This document shows, piece by piece, positions 8,401 through 16,338 of a DNA stretch of 59,111 nt; positions within the stretch are counted from its first letter, which is position 1, and each line of letters opens with the position of its first letter. The notes beneath the pieces were generated by a model. It had not been told where the DNA came from. It saw only the letters and a list, made by a program, of their open reading frames with translations, and did no database searches. The DNA is from Verrucomicrobiales bacterium (GTDB lineage Bacteria > Verrucomicrobiota > Verrucomicrobiia > Limisphaerales > CAIMTB01), in NCBI GenBank assembly GCA_016795425.1, contig JAEUHG010000165.1:85024-144134 (forward strand). Reading direction: 5' to 3'. The position numbers and the translations under genes were made by a program.

Positions 8401-11039
8401 TCCTCCAGCGCGCGAACTACGAGCGCCACCTCCGGGAGGCCAACGCCGACCTCGAACGCCGCGTCAGCGAGCGCACCCAGGAACTGGCGAGCAGCGAACT
8501 CCGCTATCGTTCGCTCTTCGAGTCCAGCCGGGATGCCATTCTCATCGTCAGCGCCGACGGACCGACCCTCGACTGCAATCCGGCTGCCATCGCCTTGTTC
8601 GGATTCAAGACCAAGACCGAACTCCTCTCTCGGAGCATTCCCGAACTCTCGGCCGAGCTTCAGCCCGATGGCCGTCCATCAGAGGAGGCCTATCCTGAGC
8701 GAAATGCCGTCATCATGGAAAAGGGAAGTCACTTCTTCGAGTGGACCCATCGGCGCGCGGACGGCACCGAGTTTCCCTGTGAAGTCGCCGTCAGCGTGGC
8801 GCGGATCGACGGCAAGCCGCTCATCCAAGGCATGATCCGCGACATCTCGAGTCGGCGCGCCGCGGAGATCGAATTGCGTAGGAGCGAGACGCGGTTCCGG
8901 AGATTTCTCGAAATGGCACCCATTCCCATGGGCCTGGCCAATGACCAGGGGGAGCTCACCTTCCTCAATGCGCGCTTCGTTCAAACTTTCGGGTACAACC
9001 TCCAGGACCTTCCCAACCTCGATGCCTGGAGAAACAAGGCCTATCCCGATCCCGCCTACCGGGAACAAGTCTGGATCGAATGGCAATCGGCCATCGCCGA
9101 GGCCGCCCACCGGCAGACGGATATTCAACCCAACGAATACCGTGTGACCTGCCGCGATGGCACCGTTCGGGACGTCATCATCGGCGGCATCAAGCTCGGC
9201 GCCGATGTATTGGCAACGTTTCTGGATGTCACCGGACTCCGCAAAGCCGATGCTGACCTGCGCAAGCTCCGGAGTGCTGTCGAGCAAAGCCCCACCGTGG
9301 TCGTTATCACCGACATCCGTGGCGACATTGAGTACGTCAACCCGGCCTTCGAAACACAAACTGGGTATCGTTCGGCCGAGGTGATCGGCGGCAAGACCTC
9401 GCTGCTCAAATCGGGATTCCATGATCGAGAATTCTACCGCGATTTGTGGCAGACCTTGCGGGCCAAACACATCTGGCGCGGCGACTTCTGCAATCGCCGG
9501 AAGGATGGATCGTTGTTCTGGGAATCGGCGACCATCGCCCCCGTTCTCGATTCGGAAGGCCGCCTCACCCATTTCGTGGCCATCAAGGAAGACATCACCC
9601 AGCGCCGCCAAGCGGCCGAGGATCTCCGCCGTGCCAAAGAAGCCGCGGAAACCGCCAACCAGGCCAAGAGCCGGTTCCTGGCCAACATGTCCCACGAGAT
9701 CCGGACCCCGATGAATGTCATCCTCGGGTTCTCCCAGATTCTTCGCCGGGATCCCGAACTCCCGCCTCGTCATCGGCAACACCTCGATACCATCAACCGC
9801 AGCGGGGAACACTTGCTCCGCCTCATCAACGACATTCTCGACATGTCCAAGATCGAGGCGGGCCGCATGCGCGCCGTTCCCGTCGATTTCGATTTCGATG
9901 CACTGCTCGACGACCTGGCCACCATGTTCCGTCTGCGGGCGGAGGACAAAGGTCTCCAATTCGAACTGGTGCGCGACCCCGGTGTACCGGTCCGGCTCCA
10001 CACCGACCCTGGCCGCGTGCGTCAGGTTCTTTTGAATCTGCTCGGCAATGCGGTCAAATTCACCGCGACCGGCAGCATCCAGTTACGCGTCACCACCCAG
10101 CCCCACGGGATCGGACCATCCGTTCACATCCTCGTCGAGGTGGCCGACACGGGGCCGGGAATCTCCCCGCGTGATTTGAAGCAGATCTTTGAGCCGTTCG
10201 AACAGGCCAGCGCCGGGCCAACACAAGGGGGTACCGGCCTTGGTCTTGCCATCAGCCGGCAACTGGCGCGTGTTCTCGGCGGCGAAGTCACTGCCACCAG
10301 CGAACCCGGTGTTGGCAGTGTTTTCCGTTTTACTTTTGCCGCCCTTCGCCGCGACCAGAACAGTCTCTCCCACGCCATTCCTTGGAGCCCGGGCCGGTCC
10401 TTCAAGCTCAAACCGGGTTCCCCGACCCCTTCCGTTCTCGTGGTCGACGACTCGATCAGCAATCGGGAATTGCTGAGCACCATGCTCGAGAGCTCGGGCT
10501 TCGTGGTGTACGAGGCGACCCACGGCATGGAGGCGGTGGCGTTTTGTGCCGCGGCCAGCCCGTCTCTCGTCCTCATGGATCGGCGGATGCCGGGGATTGA
10601 CGGATTGGAGGCGACTTCGCAGATCCGTCGCGGCCCCCACGGGTCGAAGGTTCGAATTCTGATCGTCAGTGCCAGCGTTCTCGATGGCTCAAACGATTGG
10701 CAGGAATCGGGCGCCGACGGGTTCGTCGCCAAACCTTTTTCCTATCCGGAGTTCATGGCCCGTCTTGGCAGCCTGCTGGCGGTCGAATTCGACCTGCCGC
10801 CGGGGGATCCCGGGACGCGTTCCCTTCCATCGGACGCTGCCAATACGCAGGAATTGCCCCAGACACTACGCGACGAGATCGTCGCCGCCACAGAATCGGG
10901 CGACGTCGCCCGCCTGCGCTGTCTGATCGAAGAAAGCGTCATGCCGTCCGCGCCGGGCCTGGGTCAGAACCTGCGCCAGTGGGTCACCAACTTCGATTAC
11001 CTCGCCATCCTCGAGTATTTTCGTCAGGAAAAATCATGA
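5490..11039 (+). CDS. Membrane-bound multi-PAS hybrid sensor histidine kinase
   Basis: An 1849-residue hybrid kinase. Residues 1-190 contain about five or six membrane segments resembling the 5TMR-LYT sensor region (DIHAGLIAAATASCGPLVGATLTV). Then come about five PAS/PAC units (roughly 200-820, each closing with a D-I-T motif such as ARDITARK, VDITRRR, TDITQLK, QDITERK), a GAF domain (~825-985), a short coiled coil (LREANADLERRVSERTQELASS), and three further PAS units (~1005-1380). The HisKA box (MSHEIRTPMN) puts the phosphorylated His at H1402; the HATPase has N, G1 and G2 motifs (NAVKF, DTGPG, GGTGLGL). A receiver follows with phospho-acceptor D1697 (LVLMDRRMPG), then a ~100-residue tail. 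The start has GAGG 5 bases upstream. The stop overlaps the next gene as ATGA, implying coupled translation of two signalling partners. The signal sensed is unknown. Confidence 0.93.
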   Translation: MTHHFIHHIGTLAIAFLLFLGAEHVAEATHVTGRRRHAFLIALAIGIIVIGEYLHSPDLVWQMLDGQEVVFDIHAGLIAAATASCGPLVGATLTVIKVAAGFATGAATYPTLIAVLIFLVVATLVWGLRRWPHPQFHPLLPLLLAGIVAGMISATFMRPAESFRTFSDRVPVFATEFLGTLFLGGMILFHQARRRSDSLLKDALVDALDAFCRIDPDGRIREANKSAESLLGFSRDELLRMSIADLGLTADGNVSAFSPGKVATEARQRWEVQCRRKGGSVVDLEISTNPARGPDGGWNLFARDITARKAAEARSHADQTRLRLALDAAEMVVWELDIDTRAIRYSDNLSAISGREDLAPYQALDSFISQVHPSDRPHTAAAIEQTLSSGAPFECDYRVQVGPDLWRWLFGKGRCIQAADGRTRKVLGVAVDITRRREAEEHARRWQQVFENAESGFADINIANDTFIEVNRAFAEQRGYTPAELAGRPIREIVAPEHHHRNATAGPEESTHEHRVFESLHLRRDGSRFPVMVELTTIRDPQGRPSSRIACVIDLTEHHRVHSVLEEERRRLTAIVEGSRVGTWEWDIASGACIINERWAEIVGYTVAELAPITLETWNRLAHPEDLAASHAIVERHFAGELPYYECEVRMRHKDGRWIWILDRGRVATWDSAGKPRLMMGTHTDITQLKQAEADLHEGLLFRREAEKIGRIGAWKVSPQTDFLYWTEGIYEIVEAPPDFRPGLKEGLTLYDADAIPVLQEALAKALADGTGFVLEIGLTTLKGRHIWTEVRGLGRIQEGGESFVMGTFQDITERKKAEARLRLLRDLGLTVARTADRDDALRRCLKAAIEIAGVEAGGVYVVEPATGDLDLVCHDGLSTPFIQAVRHYAADAPNTRWAAEGRIFHGSVDDLPLPSDAVERREGLRALSLIPVLEGGRLVALINIASHQSDEIPQAARTALESVGGVVVGVLQRANYERHLREANADLERRVSERTQELASSELRYRSLFESSRDAILIVSADGPTLDCNPAAIALFGFKTKTELLSRSIPELSAELQPDGRPSEEAYPERNAVIMEKGSHFFEWTHRRADGTEFPCEVAVSVARIDGKPLIQGMIRDISSRRAAEIELRRSETRFRRFLEMAPIPMGLANDQGELTFLNARFVQTFGYNLQDLPNLDAWRNKAYPDPAYREQVWIEWQSAIAEAAHRQTDIQPNEYRVTCRDGTVRDVIIGGIKLGADVLATFLDVTGLRKADADLRKLRSAVEQSPTVVVITDIRGDIEYVNPAFETQTGYRSAEVIGGKTSLLKSGFHDREFYRDLWQTLRAKHIWRGDFCNRRKDGSLFWESATIAPVLDSEGRLTHFVAIKEDITQRRQAAEDLRRAKEAAETANQAKSRFLANMSHEIRTPMNVILGFSQILRRDPELPPRHRQHLDTINRSGEHLLRLINDILDMSKIEAGRMRAVPVDFDFDALLDDLATMFRLRAEDKGLQFELVRDPGVPVRLHTDPGRVRQVLLNLLGNAVKFTATGSIQLRVTTQPHGIGPSVHILVEVADTGPGISPRDLKQIFEPFEQASAGPTQGGTGLGLAISRQLARVLGGEVTATSEPGVGSVFRFTFAALRRDQNSLSHAIPWSPGRSFKLKPGSPTPSVLVVDDSISNRELLSTMLESSGFVVYEATHGMEAVAFCAAASPSLVLMDRRMPGIDGLEATSQIRRGPHGSKVRILIVSASVLDGSNDWQESGADGFVAKPFSYPEFMARLGSLLAVEFDLPPGDPGTRSLPSDAANTQELPQTLRDEIVAATESGDVARLRCLIEESVMPSAPGLGQNLRQWVTNFDYLAILEYFRQEKS

Positions 11040-12193
11040 ACCCACCCACTGTCCCGACGCCCCGCATCATGATCGTCGACGACACGGCGGAGAATCTCCA
11101 GCTCCTGGAGGCCTTTCTCCGCAATCTACAGTACCAGGTGTTTGCCCTGCCCAGCGGCGAGATGGCCTTGCGCGCGGCGGCGAAGGAGAAGCCGGATCTC
11201 ATCCTTCTCGACATCGTCATGCCCGGCTTGTCCGGGTATGAGGTGTGCCAGCGTCTCAAGGCGGATCCTGTGCTGGCCGAAATACCGATCATCTTTCTCA
11301 GTGCCTTGGATGAAGCATGGGACAAGGTGCGCGCCTTCGAAGTGGGCGGTGTGGATTACGTCACGAAACCCATCCAAGTCGAGGAAGTGCGAATGCGCAT
11401 CCTGACGCACCTCGAACTGAGCCGGCAACGCAATGAACTGCGCGCGCATGTGGAGAAACTGCAGGAGCTCGAGCGACTTCGCGAAGATCTCACTCACATG
11501 ATCATCCATGACCTCCGATCTCCCCTGGCTGTCGTGGAACTCAACCTGGAGTTGATCAAGTCCGTTCTGGACACTCGGGATCCGGAGATTCTCGAACCGC
11601 TGGCCGATGCGACGTCCCACGCCCGACGGCTCGCCGAAATGATCTCTCAATTGCTCGACGTCGGCCGACTGGAGAGCGGACGGATGCCGCTGACCTTCGC
11701 CGAGTGCGACCTGCTGGATGTGGTGCAGTCGGTGCAGAAATCAGTGGCCGGCCTTGGCGGGGGGCGCCCGATCAACCTCACCCAATCCGGCAGCACCACC
11801 AGCCAATGCGATAGCGAGCTGGTCAGCCGCGTGCTTGGGAACCTGCTGATCAATGCCTTTAAGTTCACTCCGGAGGGCGGCACCGTGGACCTCTCCGTGG
11901 AAGGTTCGGAGGATGCCGTGCGGGTTCGTGTCAGCGACCGCGGCAAGGGTGTGCCGGCGGAGCTGCAGCGAGCCATCTTTGAGAAGTTCGGACAGGCCAG
12001 TCGCCGCGCCGGCCGCCCTGGCTTCGGCGTCGGACTGGCATTCTGCCGCCTGGCCATCGAAGCCCACGGCGGACAAATTGGGGTCCAAAGTGAAGTCGGC
12101 AAGGGCAGCACCTTCTGGTTTTCCATCCCTCGAAAGTGCCTGCCTTCCACCGCCACCCCCACCCCCGTTGGGCAGACAGGCACTGCTGGGTAG
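11036..12193 (+). CDS. Response regulator-histidine kinase (REC-HisKA-HATPase)
   Basis: A 385-residue cytoplasmic protein starting inside the stop of the hybrid kinase (ATGA). Residues ~10-125 are a receiver domain with acidic pair D15-D16, phospho-acceptor D59 (LILLDIVMPG) and the conserved Lys of VTKP at 111. A coiled linker leads to a HisKA box with H158 (HMIIHDLRSP) and a HATPase with NAFKF, DRGKGV and GFGVGLAFC. REC-first kinases of this type receive phosphate from an upstream hybrid kinase and then act on a further partner. The tight overlap with the hybrid kinase makes that kinase the natural donor (inference). There is no DNA-binding output domain. The last codons carry 8-bp inverted arms AGTGCCTG (12135-12142) and CAGGCACT (12177-12184), a possible 3-prime stem-loop. 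Confidence 0.9.
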   Translation: MNPPTVPTPRIMIVDDTAENLQLLEAFLRNLQYQVFALPSGEMALRAAAKEKPDLILLDIVMPGLSGYEVCQRLKADPVLAEIPIIFLSALDEAWDKVRAFEVGGVDYVTKPIQVEEVRMRILTHLELSRQRNELRAHVEKLQELERLREDLTHMIIHDLRSPLAVVELNLELIKSVLDTRDPEILEPLADATSHARRLAEMISQLLDVGRLESGRMPLTFAECDLLDVVQSVQKSVAGLGGGRPINLTQSGSTTSQCDSELVSRVLGNLLINAFKFTPEGGTVDLSVEGSEDAVRVRVSDRGKGVPAELQRAIFEKFGQASRRAGRPGFGVGLAFCRLAIEAHGGQIGVQSEVGKGSTFWFSIPRKCLPSTATPTPVGQTGTAG

Positions 12194-12232
12194 TGGTCGG
12201 CGGCAACTCCCTTTCGACATTCGGCAGGGACC

Positions 12233-13789
12233 ATGGCAGGCTCCGCCCGCATTCTTCCCATGGCCCAGCGAACCCTCCTCCTCGGCATTGATTCAGGAAC
12301 TCAGTCCACCAAGGCGCTCGTAGTGGAGGCCCGAACGGGCAAAGTCGTCGGATCCGGCTCCGCCGCCTATGATCTCATTCCAGGATTGCCGGCGGGCCAC
12401 AAGGAACAGGATCCCGCCACTTGGATCGACGCCCTGAAGAAATCGGTACGGAGCGCCCTCAAGGCGGCCCAGGCCTCGCCCAGCGAGGTGGTGGCCCTGG
12501 GGGTCAGCGGCCAGCAGCACGGCTTCGTGCCTTTGGATCGCGAGGGTAAAGTCATTCGTCCCGCCAAGCTTTGGTGCGACACCAGTACGTCGGCGGAATG
12601 CGCCGAGATCACCGCCGCATTGGGCGGACCCCGAGCCACCTTGCGCACCCTCGGCAACGCCGTGCTGCCCGGGTTCACCGCCGGCAAAATCCTGTGGCTG
12701 AAACACCATGAGCCCCAGAACTTCGCCCGACTCGCCACCGTCCTGCTCCCCCACGACTACCTGAACTGGTGGCTCACCGGTACGGCGTCAATGGAGTATG
12801 GCGACGCGTCGGGAACTGCGCTGATGGATGTCCGCCGCCGCCGGTGGAGTGACGCCGCGGCGAAAGCCATCGATCCCGAACTACTCGGCAAACTGCCGAC
12901 ACTGAGTCCGAGTGATCAACCCGCCGGCAAACTGACGGAAGCCAGCGCCAAGGCCTTGGGCCTGAATCCGGGCGTGCTGGTCAGCGCCGGTGGTGGCGAT
13001 AACATGATGGGCGCGATCGGAACCGGAAACACCCGCCCCGGAGTGGTCACGGCGAGCTTCGGGACCAGTGGCACCATCTACGCCTGCGCCGAACGCCCCG
13101 TGGTCGATGCCAATGGGGAGATTGCCGCGTTCTGCGACTCCACCAACCGCTGGCTTCCGTTGTTGTGCACAATGAACGTGACGGTGGCCACCGAAATGGT
13201 GCGCCGGGATTTCGAATTGGACCATGCCGGGTTTGAAAAGACGGCGGCGAAGGCTCCCGCCGGGTCGGACGGTCTCCTGCTCCTGCCCTACCTTGAGGGC
13301 GAACGCACGCCCAATGTCCCGGACGGCACCGGAGTGTTCTTCGGCGTGCGACCCAAGACCTTCACGGCGGCTCATTTTGCGCGCGCCACCATGGAGGGGG
13401 TGACGTTGGGCATGAACTACGGCCTGTTGCGCCTGGCGGAACTCGGTGTTCACGCGAAACAAGTGCGCGCCACCGGAGGCGGGGCCCATTCGAAGCTGTG
13501 GCGTCAGATCATGGCCGATGTCTTCCAGGCGGAAGTGGTCACACTCAAAGTCGGGGAAGGCGCCGCCTTCGGCGCGGCCCTGCAGGCACTGTGGTCGTGG
13601 CGGCTGGCGAAAGGCGACAGAGTCAGCATCGAACACATCACGGATGCCTTCGTCACGCTCAACACGTCGGAAGCCACCGCGCCGAATCCGAAGCACGCCT
13701 CGATCTACCGCGAACTGCAGGGCCTGCAATCCACCCTCAGCCGCTCGCTGCGAGGTGCATTCGCCGCGCACCGCGCGATCGTCGGCTAG
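12233..13789 (+). CDS. xylB: Xylulokinase (FGGY-family carbohydrate kinase)
   Basis: A 518-residue FGGY kinase, the usual length for xylulokinase, which phosphorylates D-xylulose with ATP to D-xylulose 5-phosphate for the pentose phosphate pathway. The N-terminal phosphate-1 loop is GIDSGTQSTKA; VSGQQHGFVPLD is the substrate-side signature of XylB; GGGDNMMGAIG carries the catalytic Asp; FGTSGT and ATGGGAHSKLWRQIMADVF are the C-terminal FGGY signature. The ATG at 12233 has AGGGA close upstream; an ATG at 12260 (MAQRTLLLGIDSG) sits nearer the fold and is a plausible alternative. No xylose isomerase or transporter is adjacent, so the pathway role is inferred from the family. Other FGGY substrates cannot be excluded by eye. 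Confidence 0.9.
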   Translation: MAGSARILPMAQRTLLLGIDSGTQSTKALVVEARTGKVVGSGSAAYDLIPGLPAGHKEQDPATWIDALKKSVRSALKAAQASPSEVVALGVSGQQHGFVPLDREGKVIRPAKLWCDTSTSAECAEITAALGGPRATLRTLGNAVLPGFTAGKILWLKHHEPQNFARLATVLLPHDYLNWWLTGTASMEYGDASGTALMDVRRRRWSDAAAKAIDPELLGKLPTLSPSDQPAGKLTEASAKALGLNPGVLVSAGGGDNMMGAIGTGNTRPGVVTASFGTSGTIYACAERPVVDANGEIAAFCDSTNRWLPLLCTMNVTVATEMVRRDFELDHAGFEKTAAKAPAGSDGLLLLPYLEGERTPNVPDGTGVFFGVRPKTFTAAHFARATMEGVTLGMNYGLLRLAELGVHAKQVRATGGGAHSKLWRQIMADVFQAEVVTLKVGEGAAFGAALQALWSWRLAKGDRVSIEHITDAFVTLNTSEATAPNPKHASIYRELQGLQSTLSRSLRGAFAAHRAIVG

Positions 13790-13810
13790 CCGGGGCCCCT
13801 GCCCGATGGG

Positions 13811-14710
13811 TCACATCATCTTGAGCAGCGTTTCCGCCATGTCCGAGGGCGTGGCTGCCACGCCGATGCCGGCGGCCTGAAACGCCTCAATCTTTGCCGA
13901 CGCCGTCCCTTTGCCCCCGGAGATAATGGCCCCGGCATGACCCATGCGGCGGCCCGCTGGCGCCGTGGCGCCGGCAATGAAGCCGGCCACCGGCTTCGTG
14001 CCATGCACCTTGATCCACTCAGCGGCCTCTTCCTCGGCCGAACCGCCGATTTCGCCAATCATGATAATGCCGTGAGTCTCGGGATCGGACATGAACATCT
14101 TGATGATGTCCAAATGCGACGTTCCATTGACAGGGTCGCCACCGATGCCAACGCAGGTGCTCTGCCCAACGCCTCGGCAGGTCAACTGCCACACGGCTTC
14201 ATACGTCAGGGTTCCGGATCGCGAAACCACTCCGATGTTTCCCTTTTTGTGGATGTACCCAGGCGAGATCCCGATCCGACAGCCCCCAGTCGAATCCGCC
14301 CCTTCGCCGGGAGTCACCACTCCAGGACAATTCGGCCCGATGAGCCGCGTCTTCAGTCCGCGCATCGCCCGTTTGACGCGAATCATGTCGACTACAGGAA
14401 TACCTTCGGTGATCGCCACCACGAGTTCCAACCCGGCGTCCGCGCCTTCGAGAATGGCGTCGGCCGCCACCGGGGGAGGCACGAACACGGCGCTGGCGGT
14501 GGCGCCAGTCTGGCGAACCGCCTCGCTCACGGTGTCAAAGATGGGAACGGAATGCCCATTGTAGGTAAAGCTCTGCCCGCCCTTGCCCGGGGTGACGCCG
14601 GCCACCACCTGGGTGCCGTAGTTGAGCGACAACTGGGCGTGCCGGGCCCCGAAGCTGCCCGTGATGCCCTGGATGAGGACCTTGGTCTGCGGTGTGACAA
14701 GAATAGCCAT
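13811..14710 (-). CDS. sucD: Succinyl-CoA ligase (ADP-forming) alpha subunit
   Basis: A 299-residue alpha subunit of succinyl-CoA synthetase, which interconverts succinyl-CoA, ADP and phosphate with succinate, CoA and ATP in the TCA cycle. It has the CoA-binding Rossmann domain (LIQGITGSFGARHAQLSLNYGTQVVAGVTPGKGG split over the first 45 residues), IGPNCPGVVTPGE, and the phosphohistidine loop GHAGAIISGGKG with H258. The length is close to the E. coli protein (289). It lies 41 bp downstream of sucC on the same strand, the usual sucCD order. Its 3-prime end faces xylB across 21 bp with no obvious terminator. Confidence 0.97.
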   Translation of the reverse strand: MAILVTPQTKVLIQGITGSFGARHAQLSLNYGTQVVAGVTPGKGGQSFTYNGHSVPIFDTVSEAVRQTGATASAVFVPPPVAADAILEGADAGLELVVAITEGIPVVDMIRVKRAMRGLKTRLIGPNCPGVVTPGEGADSTGGCRIGISPGYIHKKGNIGVVSRSGTLTYEAVWQLTCRGVGQSTCVGIGGDPVNGTSHLDIIKMFMSDPETHGIIMIGEIGGSAEEEAAEWIKVHGTKPVAGFIAGATAPAGRRMGHAGAIISGGKGTASAKIEAFQAAGIGVAATPSDMAETLLKMM

Positions 14711-14751
14711 GAGGTGAAATCGATGGAGTCTGGTGTCGAGGGGTGCGTGTC

Positions 14752-15957
14752 TCAGGCGGCGACAGCCCGAACCACCTTGCGGGCCGCATCCGCCATGGAA
14801 TCGCCACTGATGATCGTCAGTCCCGATTCCGCGAGTGTCTTCTTGCCCGCGGCAACGTTGTTCCCTTCCAACCGAACCACGAGGGGAAGCTTGAGATGCG
14901 TCTCGCGAACGGCCTCGACAATGCCGGCCGCGATCACATTGCAGTCCATGATCCCGCCGAAGATGTTCACCAGGATCCCGCGCACATTCGGATCATCCAG
15001 GATGATGCGAAATGCCGCCGTCACCTGTTCCCGAGTGGCCCCGCCGCCGACATCGAGGAAATTCGCCGGTTCGCCGCCGAAATGCTTGATGATGTCCATG
15101 GTGGCCATCGCCAAACCGGCGCCGTTGACCAGGCAGGCGATATTGCCGTCGAGCTTGATGTAATTGAGCGCGTGCTTGCTGGCTTCGATCTCCAGCGGCG
15201 CTTCCTCACCCAGGTCGCGCATCGCCTGGATGTCGGGATGGCGATAGAGCGCGTTGTCGTCGAGGCCCATCTTCGCGTCCACGGCGACCAGGGCCGGTTT
15301 GCCGTCTTTTCCTTCGATGACGCAGAGCGGATTGATCTCCACCAGTGAGGCGTCGCAGTTCCACCAGGTTTCGTAGACACCGCGGAGGAGCTTGGCCGCC
15401 TGGCTCATGAGTTCGCCTCGCAGGCCGAGTCCGGCCGCGATCTTGCGGGCTTGCCACGCCTGGAATCCAACCGCTGGATCGACCAACTCCTTCACGATCT
15501 TCTCCGGCGTCTTGGCCGCCACCTCCTCGATATCCACGCCGCCCTCGGTGCTCGCCATGATCACGGGCTTCCCCGCGCCCCGGTCGAGAAGCACCGCCAG
15601 GTACAGCTCCTTTTTGATCTCGGGAGCCGCCGCGACGAGCAGTTTTCGGACGAGGCGACCATCGGCGCCGGTTTGTTTGGTCACCAGGACCTGGCCGAGC
15701 ATGTGACCGGCCTTTTCGAAGACGTCCGTGGCCGTCTTGCAGAGCTTTACTCCACCCTGGAAACCGCTTTTGAAGGTGCCCTTGCCACGGCCGCCGGCGT
15801 GGATTTGGGACTTCACCACCACCAACTTCTCACCGGAATCGAACAACCGTTGCGCGGCGTCGCGGGCGGCCTCCGGAGTGTCGCAGACCTCTCCCCGGGG
15901 CACATTCACCCCATGACGTTCCAACAGTTGCTTGGCTTGGTACTCGTGAATATTCAT
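14752..15957 (-). CDS. sucC: Succinyl-CoA ligase (ADP-forming) beta subunit
   Basis: A 401-residue beta subunit of succinyl-CoA synthetase. It begins MNIHEYQAKQLLERHGV, the signature N-terminus of SucC, followed by an ATP-grasp domain (VVKSQIHAGGRGKGTFKSG, then VEINPLCVIEGKDG with metal ligands) and the C-terminal ligase-CoA domain (NGAGLAMATMDIIKHFGG, NIFGGIMDCNVIAAGI). The beta subunit binds nucleotide and succinate and closes the active site with SucD, encoded 41 bp downstream. The gene is divergent from the small membrane protein at 16029, so the 71 bp between them must hold the sucCD promoter. Confidence 0.97.
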   Translation of the reverse strand: MNIHEYQAKQLLERHGVNVPRGEVCDTPEAARDAAQRLFDSGEKLVVVKSQIHAGGRGKGTFKSGFQGGVKLCKTATDVFEKAGHMLGQVLVTKQTGADGRLVRKLLVAAAPEIKKELYLAVLLDRGAGKPVIMASTEGGVDIEEVAAKTPEKIVKELVDPAVGFQAWQARKIAAGLGLRGELMSQAAKLLRGVYETWWNCDASLVEINPLCVIEGKDGKPALVAVDAKMGLDDNALYRHPDIQAMRDLGEEAPLEIEASKHALNYIKLDGNIACLVNGAGLAMATMDIIKHFGGEPANFLDVGGGATREQVTAAFRIILDDPNVRGILVNIFGGIMDCNVIAAGIVEAVRETHLKLPLVVRLEGNNVAAGKKTLAESGLTIISGDSMADAARKVVRAVAA

Positions 15958-16028
15958 TCGGCGAAAACTCCTTGTTATAATGCGTGGACCGGGCGAGAAC
16001 GCAGCCGAAGCCGCACTTCTCCAATGCC

Positions 16029-16298
16029 ATGAAATCTCATCGGGGCACTCTCATCCTGGTCCTGGGTATCTTGGGTCTTGTGATCTGTTTTCCTTGCGGG
16101 ATAGCCGCTTGGATCATGGGCAGTGGTGACCTCAAGGAAATGGACGCCGGCCAGATGGATCCGGAGGGCCGGAGCCTGACGCAGGCGGGGAAAATAGTTG
16201 GAATCATCGCCACGGTCCTGGCGCTGCTCAGCGTCGTTGTCGCCGTGGTGTTCTTCATGTTCTTCGCCGCCGCCGGAGCCATTGGCGTGGGTCGATAG
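16029..16298 (+). CDS. Small membrane protein, DUF4190-like
   Basis: An 89-residue protein with two hydrophobic helices (residues ~6-30 and ~60-82) separated by a short polar loop (GSGDLKEMDAGQMDPEGRSLTQAGKIVG). The pattern of two helices with an acidic, Gln-rich linker fits the DUF4190 family of small membrane proteins, for which no function is established. The ATG at 16029 is preferred because it places the first helix right after MKSHR; the open frame starts 15 codons earlier with non-membrane sequence. It is divergent from sucC and convergent with citrate synthase, so it is a single-gene unit between two TCA loci. Confidence 0.75.
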   Translation: MKSHRGTLILVLGILGLVICFPCGIAAWIMGSGDLKEMDAGQMDPEGRSLTQAGKIVGIIATVLALLSVVVAVVFFMFFAAAGAIGVGR

Positions 16299-16338
16299 AA
16301 CCCAGCCCTTGGCATAGCCCGCGGGAGTGGCCGCTGAG

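Noticed and set aside
6261..8429. 722-codon open frame on the minus strand
   Set aside because: It is antisense to the PAS domains of the hybrid kinase, which have clear motifs; the minus-strand product shows none.
13937..15163. 408-codon open frame on the plus strand
   Set aside because: It runs antisense across sucD and sucC, both certain genes.
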